This document shows, piece after piece, positions 6,494-12,858 of a DNA stretch of 12,858 nucleotides. Each line of letters begins with the position of its first letter. Position 1 is the stretch's first letter. The notes beneath the pieces were generated by a model. The model was given only the letters and a program-made list of their open reading frames with translations, was not told where the DNA came from and made no database searches. The DNA is from JANQPX01 sp039028235 (GTDB lineage: Bacteria > Pseudomonadota > Alphaproteobacteria > Geminicoccales > Geminicoccaceae). The position numbers and the translations under genes are program-made. Location: the NCBI GenBank assembly GCA_039028235.1, contig JBCCIN010000110.1, forward strand, positions 1 to 12,858, written 5' to 3'.

Positions 6494-7588
6494 ATGGAGG
6501 ACCTCTCTGCGAGAACCGCGGTGGCGCTGGCCGCCTTTATCGCCGGTCTGGTGTTCGGCACCGTGGTCCAGCGCACCCATTTCTGCACCATGGGTGCCAT
6601 CGCCGACCTGACATTGTTCGGAGACGGCCGCCGCATGCGCGCCTGGCTCCTTGCCATCGCCATCGCTCTCCTCGGCAGCCAGGCGCTGGTGAGCGCCGGC
6701 CTAGTCGACCTCTCGGACACATTCTATCGAGCCTCCGACATCCTCTGGCTCGGCGCCCTCCTAGGCGGCCTGATGTTCGGCTTCGGGATGACACTGACAG
6801 GCGGCTGCACCTCGAGAAACCTCGTCCGCCTCGGCGCCGGAAATCTCAAGTCCCTGGTCGTGCTTCTGGTCATGGCGGTCACCGCCTACATGACTATGAA
6901 TGGATTCTTCGCCCTTGCCCGGATTCGCTTGGAGGACGTCAGCGCCGTGGCGAGCGGGGATCAAGGCATCACCTCGATGCTCGGTCTCAGCAGCGCCGCA
7001 GCCCTCATCCTCGCCTTCGGCATCGCGGCCGCCCTGACGGCCTTTTGCTTCAAAGACAGAAAATTCAGAGCCTCGGGCAAGGACATCACCGCAGGCCTCA
7101 TCCTCGGCGCGCTCATCCCGATCGGCTGGCTGATATCGGCCACGCTCGGCGCCGACGATTTCGAGCCGGAGCCGATGGCCTCCTTCGCCTTCGTAGCGCC
7201 GGTGGCGAGAAGCCTGATCTACCTCATGACCTACCCAGCAGCCCCTATCAGCTTCGGCATCGCGGCCGTCGGCGGCGTGCTTCTGGGCGGCTTCATCGCC
7301 GCACGTGTGGGAGGCGACTTCCGCATCGAAGGCTTCAGCGGCCTCGACGATCTCACCAGGCACTTGATCGGCGGCGCCCTCATGGGCGTGGGCGGTGTCC
7401 TCGGCCTCGGCTGCACCATCGGCCAAGGCCTGACCGGCCTCTCCACCCTCGCCCTCGGCTCCGTTCTGACCACGGCAGCGATCATGGCGGGCGGCGTCCT
7501 CGGCGTGCGCTATCTCGAGCGCGGCAGCCTGGCGGCAGCTTTTCGCGCGATCATTCCATCGCCTGGTGCGGAAAGGCCGGGTCCATGA
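6494..7588 (+). CDS. YeeE/YedE-family sulfur-compound transporter
   Basis: The 364-residue, strongly hydrophobic protein belongs to the YeeE/YedE (DUF395/TsuA-type) family, which brings thiosulfate or related sulfur species through the inner membrane by way of conserved Cys residues. The family motifs are clear: QRTHFCTMGAI with Cys31, LTGGCTSRNLVRLGAGN with Cys105, and LGLGCTIGQGLTG with Cys307. The first and last motifs sit in the two halves of an inverted-repeat fold. A fourth Cys (185) lies in a less conserved segment. Length fits the single-chain form of the family. The ATG at 6494 is preceded by a weak GGAAAA; the first helix begins about nine residues in, so the start is reasonable. 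The stop (TGA 7586-7588) overlaps the ATG of moeA, so the two proteins are almost certainly made together. No TusA/YeeD-like sulfur carrier is seen next to it, which is unusual for this family. Confidence 0.92.
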   Translation: MEDLSARTAVALAAFIAGLVFGTVVQRTHFCTMGAIADLTLFGDGRRMRAWLLAIAIALLGSQALVSAGLVDLSDTFYRASDILWLGALLGGLMFGFGMTLTGGCTSRNLVRLGAGNLKSLVVLLVMAVTAYMTMNGFFALARIRLEDVSAVASGDQGITSMLGLSSAAALILAFGIAAALTAFCFKDRKFRASGKDITAGLILGALIPIGWLISATLGADDFEPEPMASFAFVAPVARSLIYLMTYPAAPISFGIAAVGGVLLGGFIAARVGGDFRIEGFSGLDDLTRHLIGGALMGVGGVLGLGCTIGQGLTGLSTLALGSVLTTAAIMAGGVLGVRYLERGSLAAAFRAIIPSPGAERPGP

Positions 7589-8868
7589 GCAAATGCGCGC
7601 CTGTAGCAGCCAAGCCGCTCCTCGACGACTGCTTCGCTCACGACCCCAAACGCATGCCCGCGAGCGAAGCGCTCGGGCTTTTACGAGAGCGTGTCTCCAC
7701 TGTCGTTGGCAAGCAGAACGTGCCGCTGGAACGGGCCTATGGCCGGTACCTTGCCGAGGAACTGGTCGCCGACCGCAACGTCCCCGCCTTCACCAATGTC
7801 GCCGTGGATGGCTACGCCTTTGCCCACAAGAGCCTCGAAGCCGATGGACCTATGCGACTGCGTCTCCAGGCCGGACGCGCGGCGGCCGGCCAACCGTATG
7901 ACGGCGTGATGGATAAAGGCTGCGCTCTCCGAGTTCTCACAGGCGGAGCGCTTCCCGAAGGTGCCGACACGGCACTCATGCAAGAAGACGTCACCATCGA
8001 CGGCAATCACGTCCTGATCCCACCAGGCGTCAAACCCGGCGCCAACTGCCGACTCGCCGGCGAGGACATGAAGAAGGGGCAGACAGTCCTCGCCCCGCCC
8101 TGCCGTCTTCGCCCGCAGGAGATCGGAGTCGCCGCAGCACTTGGACGGACCTCGCTTTCCGCCTTTCGCCCGCTCAAAGTCGCCTTGGTCTCCAGCGGCG
8201 ACGAGATCGTCCCCCCCGGCCGGCCGCTCGCCCACGGCATGACCTATGACAGCAACAATGCTATCCTGAAGGGCCTGCTCGCCCCACTCGGCGTCGAGAT
8301 TTCGGACCAGGGCATCTGGCCGGACCGGGCCGACGTCATCCAAAAAAGCCTCGCCGATATCGCCGACAGCCACGATGCGATCATCACATCCGGCGGCGCC
8401 TCGCGCGGCGACGAAGACCACATGGTCAATGCCGTCGATGCCCTCGGTCATCTCCACTTCTGGCAAATCGCGGTCAAACCCGGCCGCCCCCTCGCCCTCG
8501 GTCAGATCGATGAGGCCATCTTCATCGGCCTCCCCGGCAACCCGGTCGCGGCCATGGTCTGTTTTCTGCTGTTTGCCCGCCCCGTCCTGTCCGCGCTGGC
8601 CGGCGGCGGATGGTCCGAGCCGCAGACCTACGAGGTCAGCGCCGACTTCTCCATGAAGAAAAAGCCGGGACGACGCGAGTATCTCCGTGCCCGCCTGGTC
8701 ATGGACAAGAACGGTCGACAGCGCGTGCGCAAGATCGAGCGAGAAGGCTCCGGCATTCTGACTTCGCTCACCGAAGCCGATGGTCTAATCGACGTCGCCG
8801 AAGGCGTGACGTCGATTAGACCGGGTGACCACGTACCTTTCCTGCCGTTCAGTGGGTTTGGCCTCTGA
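7585..8868 (+). CDS. moeA: MoeA-type molybdopterin molybdotransferase (gephyrin/Glp-like)
   Basis: The 427-residue product is a full-length MoeA (E. coli MoeA is about 411), which inserts molybdate into adenylylated molybdopterin to form molybdenum cofactor in the cytoplasm. Motifs in order are NVAVDGYA at 71-78, LTGGALPEGADTA at 118-130, GEDMKKGQ at 159-166, SSGDE at 203-207, DSN at 222-224, TSGGASRGDEDHM at 268-280, VKPGRPLALG at 297-306 and GLPGNPVA at 315-322, then the C-terminal domain IV. The sequence SGGASRGDED departs from the usual SGGVSVGxxD, though the final Asp is kept, so this may be a divergent paralogue and not the housekeeping copy. The frame is open upstream to 6442, but the part before 7585 is an Arg-rich shadow of the yeeE gene. 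The ATGA overlap with yeeE plus GGAAAGG at 7570-7576 supports the start. No other cofactor genes adjoin. Confidence 0.93.
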   Translation: MSKCAPVAAKPLLDDCFAHDPKRMPASEALGLLRERVSTVVGKQNVPLERAYGRYLAEELVADRNVPAFTNVAVDGYAFAHKSLEADGPMRLRLQAGRAAAGQPYDGVMDKGCALRVLTGGALPEGADTALMQEDVTIDGNHVLIPPGVKPGANCRLAGEDMKKGQTVLAPPCRLRPQEIGVAAALGRTSLSAFRPLKVALVSSGDEIVPPGRPLAHGMTYDSNNAILKGLLAPLGVEISDQGIWPDRADVIQKSLADIADSHDAIITSGGASRGDEDHMVNAVDALGHLHFWQIAVKPGRPLALGQIDEAIFIGLPGNPVAAMVCFLLFARPVLSALAGGGWSEPQTYEVSADFSMKKKPGRREYLRARLVMDKNGRQRVRKIEREGSGILTSLTEADGLIDVAEGVTSIRPGDHVPFLPFSGFGL

Positions 8869-9265
8869 TCAACCTCTGACGCGGTCGTTCCCCGGATCGT
8901 AGAGCGCACGTCGAAGCAGCGCAGCGCCGTTCAGCTGAACGGTTCAATCATGCTGTTCGAGTCTGATCCGACCGGCGTCTTGGGCATTTGCATACACCGA
9001 CGCCGACCAGCGATGGGATACGGTGCGAAGAAATGAGGACGCGTCCTGCGGTCAATCAGCGGAGGACAGGAATCATTTTGACGTTAGCCCTGATCACCGC
9101 GCCCTTTGGGCCTTCAGGCGAACCTGCCATAGCCCCGACCTTGAACTCGTGACTCGCCAAACATCGCTGGTGACGATCTTTCGATCGACGCACTCGCAAT
9201 TTGCATCGAGCACACGACTTCCTTCCTCGCACCATACAAGAGTGTCGATGAATTGATCCCGTTGG
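8869..9265. other. 397-bp spacer after moeA with two palindromes, no gene seen
   Basis: This gap lies between the moeA stop and the stop of the cytochrome gene on the other strand. All frames were scanned by eye and no recognisable protein was found; a 77-codon frame at 9023-9256 looks spurious. It contains a 16-bp perfect palindrome (8927-8942), a 12-bp perfect palindrome AGGACGCGTCCT (9036-9047), and a short CGATC/GATCG stem with a TTTC loop (9174-9187). None is followed by a T-run on either strand, so no intrinsic terminator could be assigned to moeA or the cytochrome gene. Confidence 0.6.
8927..8942. promoter_or_regulatory. 16-bp perfect palindrome, possible operator or RNA hairpin
   Basis: CCGTTCAGCTGAACGG is its own reverse complement. 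It lies 59 bp after the moeA stop. As DNA it has the form of a dimeric-regulator operator; as RNA it would fold into a 6-bp stem with an AGCT loop. No gene start lies close downstream, which argues more for a 3'-end structure or an orphan site than for a promoter operator. Confidence 0.4.
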
Positions 9266-9724
9266 CTACCCGCGCAAGGTGGAGAGATAGGCGATCAAGT
9301 CCATGCGATCGGCCGGCTTTCTGAATCCCTGAAAAATCATCTTCGTGCCGGCAATCATCGCCCGCGGACGGGTCAGAAACCGATCGAGGTTTTGTTCGTT
9401 CCAACTGCCGCCCGATGCACCGAAGTCGATCATGTCCTGAGAGTAGCCGAACGCGGGAACGCTGCCCGGGCGTCTATCGACCACACCTGCGAGGCTCGGG
9501 CCGATCTTCACCTCGTCGGGTACGATGGCATGACATTTCCGGCATTCCTTGAACAGCCTTTCACCGCGGGCAGGATCCGGCTGTCGCTCGATCTCCTCCT
9601 CCTGCTCCCTCAGGTCCCAGGGCTGCGTTGCCGGTCCGGCCTGCTGAGCCGCAGCCATGCCGCAACAAAAGATCGACAGCATCAAAATGATCACGCTGCA
9701 TCCGGTCTCGAACGATGTGGTCAT
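9266..9724 (-). CDS. Exported monohaem class I cytochrome c
   Basis: From the ATG at 9724 the product has 152 residues. A signal peptide covers about residues 1-26 (hydrophobic VIILMLSIFCCGMAAA, then AQQ). The mature part has a short acidic linker, the haem-binding CRKCH at 61-65 (Cys61, Cys64, His65) and the distal ligand Met129 in GTKMIFQG. The ending DRMDLIAYLSTL is typical of c2/mitochondrial-type cytochromes. It would carry single electrons in the periplasm between dehydrogenases and oxidases. The frame extends to 9904, but the added N-terminus would precede the signal peptide and lacks sense; GAGG at 9729-9732 four bases before the ATG supports the shorter form, and an ATG at 9736 is an alternative. 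The gene stands alone, divergent from an SDR (237 bp apart). Its partner enzyme is not in the window. Confidence 0.9.
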   Translation of the reverse strand: MTTSFETGCSVIILMLSIFCCGMAAAQQAGPATQPWDLREQEEEIERQPDPARGERLFKECRKCHAIVPDEVKIGPSLAGVVDRRPGSVPAFGYSQDMIDFGASGGSWNEQNLDRFLTRPRAMIAGTKMIFQGFRKPADRMDLIAYLSTLRG

Positions 9725-9961
9725 CTGCCCTCGCATACCCTGGCCCGGGATGGGCGCCCTGATCGACAATGCCGGGCAACGAAGCCAACAGTAGTAGTGA
9801 CATGCCCAGACATTGCGCGCTCTCCTATCACGATCCGACCCGAAGACGCAAAGTCCATCCGGCAAAGAAACATCTCGTGCCTGGATTATCGACAGCGCCG
9901 CCATGGGAAGCCATGATGCTGGCCGTCATAGGCAAACAACCTCCTCGAGAGCGAAGAAATC

Positions 9962-10714
9962 ATGAACCAGATCGATCTTCAGGGTAAGCGCGCCGTGGTC
10001 ACCGGCGGTGCACAGGGCATCGGACGTGCGATCGCAGAGCGATTCCTCGCATCGGGAGCGCGTGTAAGCCTTTGGGATCGAGATAAAGCGCTGATGGATG
10101 CCACGTGCAGCGAACTGTCGAGCGCCGGCGAGGCCATTGGCATCAAGGTCGATCTCACCGACCTCGACGCGGTCGAAGCGGCGCGTGATGCAACCAATGA
10201 GGCTTTCGGCGGCATCGACATCCTGGTCAACAATGCCGGCATCGCGGGGCCGAATGCCAAACTCTGGGAATACCCGCCCGACGCCTGGCGCGAAGTGATC
10301 GACATCGACCTCAACGCGGTCTTCTACTGTTGCCGTGCCGTGGTGCCGCAAATGATTGAGCAAAACTACGGTCGCATCTGCTCGACTGCCTCGATCGCCG
10401 GCAAGGAGGGCAACCCGACCGCCAGCCCCTATGCCGCCGCCAAGGCCGGCGTGATCGCGCTTACGAAGGCGCTCGGCAAGGAGCTCGCAACCTACGACAT
10501 CGCAGTCAACTGCATCACCCCGGCTGCAGCCAAGACCCGCATCTTCGAACAGATCGAGCAGGAGTTCATCGACTTCATGCTCAGTAAGATCCCGCGTGGC
10601 CGGTTCGTCACGGTCGACGAGATCGCCGCCATGGTCGCCTGGCTTGTCTCCGAGGAAAACTCGTTCACCACCGGTGCCGTCTTCGATCTTTCCGGCGGCA
10701 GGGCAACCTATTGA
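9962..10714 (+). CDS. Classical SDR oxidoreductase, possibly a sugar-acid dehydrogenase
   Basis: The 250-residue protein is a complete classical SDR. TGGAQGIG at 14-21 binds the nucleotide, Asp39 suggests NAD(H), NNAG is at 90-93 and Asn118 is in place. The catalytic residues are Ser144, Tyr157 and Lys161 (YAAAK). The C-terminal half has AVNCITPAAAKTRIFEQ and ends SFTTGAVFDLSGGRATY. From memory, this ending is close to SDRs annotated as FabG-like or as 2-dehydro-3-deoxy-L-rhamnonate dehydrogenases of sugar-acid pathways; that assignment is tentative, and no aldolase, dehydratase or sugar transporter adjoins it to support it. The ATG at 9962 is just before the first strand; the ribosome site is weak (a GAGAG/GAAGAA purine run at 9947-9958). 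It shares only the general fold with the SDR at 377-1180. Confidence 0.92.
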   Translation: MNQIDLQGKRAVVTGGAQGIGRAIAERFLASGARVSLWDRDKALMDATCSELSSAGEAIGIKVDLTDLDAVEAARDATNEAFGGIDILVNNAGIAGPNAKLWEYPPDAWREVIDIDLNAVFYCCRAVVPQMIEQNYGRICSTASIAGKEGNPTASPYAAAKAGVIALTKALGKELATYDIAVNCITPAAAKTRIFEQIEQEFIDFMLSKIPRGRFVTVDEIAAMVAWLVSEENSFTTGAVFDLSGGRATY

Positions 10715-10843
10715 TGTCGCTGTTATACCGATCATCCTCCGGATCCGAGCAACAGGCTAAGGCCTTGTCACATGGCACGTTCACATAGCCGCCCCTGCGT
10801 GGCCTGTTTGGACGCTTCGCCAGTAAGGTCTAACCAGCTTTGG

Positions 10844-10858
10844 TTAACGTGCGGTTAA
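10844..10858. promoter_or_regulatory. Perfect CtrA-type box TTAA-N7-TTAA
   Basis: TTAACGTGCGGTTAA matches the full consensus of CtrA, the master cell-cycle response regulator of alphaproteobacteria. It lies in a gene-free leader about 150 bp before the GTG start at 11012. A rough hand estimate, assuming about 60% G+C, gives roughly 0.03 such perfect sites per window of this length by chance. Confidence 0.6.
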
Positions 10859-10911
10859 GCCTTTTTCCTTTTTTTGGGTTCAGCTTTACCTGAGAGCCAG
10901 CGCGCCTGCCG

Positions 10912-10926
10912 TTAGCGAAAACTTAA
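10912..10926 (+). promoter_or_regulatory. Second, near-consensus CtrA box overlapping a likely -35 region
   Basis: TTAG-CGAAAAC-TTAA matches the CtrA consensus with one mismatch. A GATACT hexamer at 10938-10943 sits where a -10 would be if the box covers the -35, the usual layout of CtrA-activated promoters. Transcription would then start near 10950, giving a leader of about 60 nt before the GTG at 11012. Confidence 0.45.
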
Positions 10927-11011
10927 CGAAGCTTCGCGATACTCCCGATGTTGACATGCCGGATTGCGGCCCCACGCCCGTCCGGTGTCGAACTGAAAGG
11001 AGTGACGTCGC

Positions 11012-11419
11012 GTGGATCAGGCGATAGGGACGACGGCCGGGCAGCTTGGCGATATTCCACCGGCGACGACCGGAAAAAGCTCAATATCGGGTGGTTCCGC
11101 CGGCGACGCGGTCGACGCCGAGCCGAGCATGGACCGCCGACATCACTATGCCGGCCGTGAATGGACGTCGGAGCACTCGCTCAACATTCGAGTCAGCATC
11201 CCGCTCGGAGTCGGTCGCTACTACGTTACGCTGGTCGCCGGCAAGGAGCGGCGCGCCCGCGCCCGGCTCGCTCTGGATCGGCGGCAAAACCCGCTCGACA
11301 CGCCGGGCAATGTCGTGTTCCTCGCTTTCGTGAGCACGATTGCGACCGTCGGCGGCGTTACGCTGCTCTACCTGTTGCTCGCCCATATCTTCGGCTGGTC
11401 CGGACGGCTGATCCTCTAG
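11012..11419 (+). CDS. Unrecognised small membrane protein with one C-terminal helix
   Basis: This 135-residue product is not one I can assign to a named family. Residues 1-45 are polar and low in complexity (Gly, Ala, Ser, Asp rich). A compact part follows with WTSEHSLNIRVSIPLGVGRYYV at 51-72 (here split as SLNIRVSIPLGVGRYYV), then a very basic GKERRARARLALDRR at 77-91, then a hydrophobic helix at about 100-127 (VVFLAFVSTIATVGG onward). This predicts a cytoplasmic N-domain anchored by one C-terminal membrane helix. The GTG start is well supported by AAAGGAG at 10996-11002, nine bases upstream; an internal ATG at 11129 would remove the low-complexity part and is a weaker choice. Two CtrA-type boxes precede it, so cell-cycle control is likely. 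It lies 182 bp before a glycosyltransferase gene, suggesting but not proving an envelope role. Confidence 0.75.
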   Translation: MDQAIGTTAGQLGDIPPATTGKSSISGGSAGDAVDAEPSMDRRHHYAGREWTSEHSLNIRVSIPLGVGRYYVTLVAGKERRARARLALDRRQNPLDTPGNVVFLAFVSTIATVGGVTLLYLLLAHIFGWSGRLIL

Positions 11420-11601
11420 GCCAACCCACACAGGAGCACGTCTTCTCCGGGTGCGGATGGCGACGCTCTCGTCCGACAACTGCGCTTAATCGGCCGATGT
11501 CACCGACCTGCCTTTCAGCGGTCGGCCTAGTCGAAAGGCTCGCATCGCCGCGATGAATGGTGTAGTCCGGGAACGGTTTTCGACAGCCTTTTCGGGCCTT
11601 C

Positions 11602-12858
11602 ATGCCGACAGACGCGCAATCCTGGCAGCCAAGCAAGGTCGATGCGACCAGTGATCGGCCTGAAACGTCGGCCAAGGCCTTCTCGTGGCTCGCGGAGCCA
11701 CGCATCATTCTTGCCCTGATCGGTCTCTACGTCCTTGGCCATTTCGTCTTGCGCCTTGCACTGAGCCCGACGCTTGGGATCGACGACGCCGAGCAGATGC
11801 TGTTCGCGCAGCATTGGGCTTTCGGCTATCGCTTCCGCCAGCCGCCGCTCTTCACCTGGCTGCTTCTTCCGGTCATTGAGGTGTTCGGCCCCAGCATTGT
11901 CGCGATCAGCCTGGTTCGTTACGCCCTGCTCGCCATCACCTTCGTCTTTCTCTACCTGACGGCACGTCTTTGCTTGCATGACCAGCGCATGGCCGGCCTC
12001 GCTGCCCTTTCGTTGACGCTGATCTACGTCTTTGCTTATTACGCCCACCACGATCTGACCCATACTACCGCCCTTGGCGCGATGATCGTGCTCCTCTTAT
12101 ACGTGACGGCGCGCCTTGCCAAAAATCCCACCTGGAGCGCTTATGCCGCCGCTGGCCTGGTGATCGGTCTCGGCATGCTCGCCAAGTGGAACTTCGCGAT
12201 GCTGGCGATCGGATTGCCGCTCACTTGCCTCGCCCTTCCGGCCTACCGTCACCTGGTGCTGACCCCGAAGATCGCCTTCACCATCGCGATCGCAGCAACC
12301 GTGGTCGCGCCGACAGCACTTTGGATGCTCAGTCACGACCAATCCGTGCAGGCCCTGTCCAGCGACATCCTGACCAAAGACGGCGCCGCTGCAGCCGGCA
12401 CGTCCTGGCTGGCCGGCGCCGGTGCTCTGTCTCGTTCGATCCTGTTGTTTCCCCTGCCTTTTCTTCCAATCTTCCTCACCATTTTCGGCCGCAGCCTTCT
12501 CGCACGGCAACATGTTCCGACAACAGATTTCCGCCCTGCCCTCACACCGGCGTTCTTCGCGTGCCTGATGCTGGTCGTCCTCGGCCTTCACGCTTTCCTC
12601 ATCCCCCTTTTCGGCGCCGTCAGCTTCACCGAGCGCTGGCTGCATCCGGCACTGATGGCCCTGCCGATCTATCTGTTCGCCCTCGCCGAGCGCGGTAGCC
12701 CCACGACTCGGCAGGTAACCGTCTTTCTCGCGTCAATCGCCATTTTGGTTGCCGTCGCCACAACCGCCCGGCTATACCGCTATATGGAAGGTGTCGATGA
12801 TTGCGGTCGTTGCCGGGAGTTCGCTCCCTTCGCGGAATTTGCCGAAGGCTTGCGTGCG
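11602..12858 (+). CDS. ArnT/PMT-type membrane glycosyltransferase (family 39-like), 3' end beyond window
   Basis: The frame is open from ATG 11602 to the window edge, giving 419 residues with no stop. An in-frame TAG at 11563-11565 rules out a longer form. After a soluble N-terminus the first helix is at about 34-53. It is followed by the acidic pair region DDAEQ at 61-65 and by FRQPPLFTWL at 78-87, both signatures of the PMT_2/ArnT class, whose first periplasmic loop holds the catalytic acid. About ten further helices follow, with TERWLHPALMALPIYLF at 343-359 as a late conserved segment. These enzymes move sugars from polyprenyl-phosphate donors onto lipid A, proteins or other envelope acceptors at the outer face of the inner membrane. 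At the end of the visible part, CGRC at 401-404 opens what should be the periplasmic C-terminal domain. The ribosome site is weak. Donor and acceptor are unknown. Confidence 0.88.
   Translation, partial: MPTDAQSWQPSKVDATSDRPETSAKAFSWLAEPRIILALIGLYVLGHFVLRLALSPTLGIDDAEQMLFAQHWAFGYRFRQPPLFTWLLLPVIEVFGPSIVAISLVRYALLAITFVFLYLTARLCLHDQRMAGLAALSLTLIYVFAYYAHHDLTHTTALGAMIVLLLYVTARLAKNPTWSAYAAAGLVIGLGMLAKWNFAMLAIGLPLTCLALPAYRHLVLTPKIAFTIAIAATVVAPTALWMLSHDQSVQALSSDILTKDGAAAAGTSWLAGAGALSRSILLFPLPFLPIFLTIFGRSLLARQHVPTTDFRPALTPAFFACLMLVVLGLHAFLIPLFGAVSFTERWLHPALMALPIYLFALAERGSPTTRQVTVFLASIAILVAVATTARLYRYMEGVDDCGRCREFAPFAEFAEGLRA

Larger units (their letters stand above)
10715..11011. other. 297-bp leader with CtrA boxes upstream of small membrane protein gene
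   Basis: The gap after the second SDR has no gene but is rich in signals. There is a small hairpin TAACCA-GCTT-TGGTTA (10831-10846), a perfect CtrA box (10844-10858), a T-rich tract (10860-10876), a second CtrA-like box (10912-10926), a CGAAGCTTCG palindrome (10927-10936) and a possible -10 GATACT (10938-10943). A TTGACA at 10951-10956 has no -10 at normal spacing. The hairpin and T-tract are 14 bp apart, so they do not make a normal terminator. Confidence 0.6.

Noticed and set aside
5656..6720. 354-codon frame on the minus strand opposite the EamA and yeeE genes
   Set aside because: It is antisense to a clear membrane transporter, has a charged His/Asp/Gly-rich product without motifs, and is explained by the G+C-rich codon pattern.
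6442..7584. Long in-frame extension upstream of moeA (381 codons)
   Set aside because: It is an Arg/Pro/His-rich frame-shifted shadow of the well-supported yeeE gene; the MoeA homology begins just after the ATG at 7585.
7681..8466. 261-codon minus-strand frame opposite moeA
   Set aside because: It is a shadow of moeA, with no motifs and no ribosome site; long antisense frames are common in G+C-rich genes.
8940..8980. GGTTC and GTTCGAGTC stretches recalling a tRNA T-arm
   Set aside because: No acceptor stem, anticodon arm or CCA end can be fitted around them.
9023..9256. 77-codon frame in the gap after moeA
   Set aside because: It has no recognisable motif or ribosome site, and composition gives no sign of coding.
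9736..9904. N-terminal extension of the cytochrome c frame
   Set aside because: It would place about 56 Cys/Arg-rich residues before the signal peptide; the later ATG has a usable ribosome site.
10831..10876. Hairpin TAACCA/TGGTTA followed by a T-rich tract, as an SDR terminator
   Set aside because: The T-tract begins about 14 bases after the stem and the stem is A+T-rich and short; the TTAA elements fit a CtrA box better.
11503..11525. CCGACC/GGTCGG stem with 11-nt loop between the small membrane protein and the glycosyltransferase
   Set aside because: A 6-bp stem with no T-run is common by chance in this base composition; not enough to call a terminator.

Overview
The window looks like chromosomal DNA from a G+C-rich alphaproteobacterium, most likely a member of the Rhizobiales. 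This rests on codon use, on the protein families present (an ExoK-like family 16 glycanase, a class I cytochrome c, YeeE/YedE, a family 39-type glycosyltransferase) and on a perfect CtrA-type box (TTAA-N7-TTAA). No rRNA, tRNA, CRISPR array, phage gene or intact insertion sequence was seen. It reads as a patchwork of short transcription units and isolated genes, not one large operon.

Layout: (1) 1-311, the 3' part of a VOC/glyoxalase-fold gene, convergent with an SDR oxidoreductase (377-1180, minus). (2) A secreted family 16 glycoside hydrolase (1269-2246), divergent from that SDR. (3) A large orphan sensor histidine kinase (2488-4905, minus) with a TorS-like all-helical sensor that appears to hold three related helical modules. 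No response regulator lies beside it. (4) A gene-poor stretch (4906-5436) holding the C-terminal remnant of an EamA/DMT transporter on the minus strand and a 17-bp perfect inverted repeat. One arm lies in the remnant and the other just before an intact EamA transporter (5437-6366). (5) A translationally coupled pair: a YeeE/YedE sulfur-compound transporter (6494-7588) whose stop overlaps the start (ATGA) of a MoeA-type molybdotransferase (7585-8868). (6) A spacer with two perfect palindromes, then a secreted monohaem cytochrome c (9266-9724, minus), divergent from a second SDR (9962-10714). (7) A 297-bp leader with a perfect CtrA box and a second near-consensus box, upstream of an unrecognised one-helix membrane protein (11012-11419, GTG start). 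(8) A polytopic ArnT/PMT-type glycosyltransferase (11602 onward) that runs off the window.

How the genes may work together: the clearest functional unit is yeeE-moeA, which suggests a link between uptake of a reduced sulfur species and molybdenum-cofactor insertion; the nearby cytochrome c could belong to the same physiology, but that is inference. The CtrA boxes suggest that the small membrane protein, and perhaps the kinase, are under cell-cycle control. The rest (SDRs, glycanase, exporter) are ordinary accessory metabolic or envelope genes whose substrates cannot be read from sequence.
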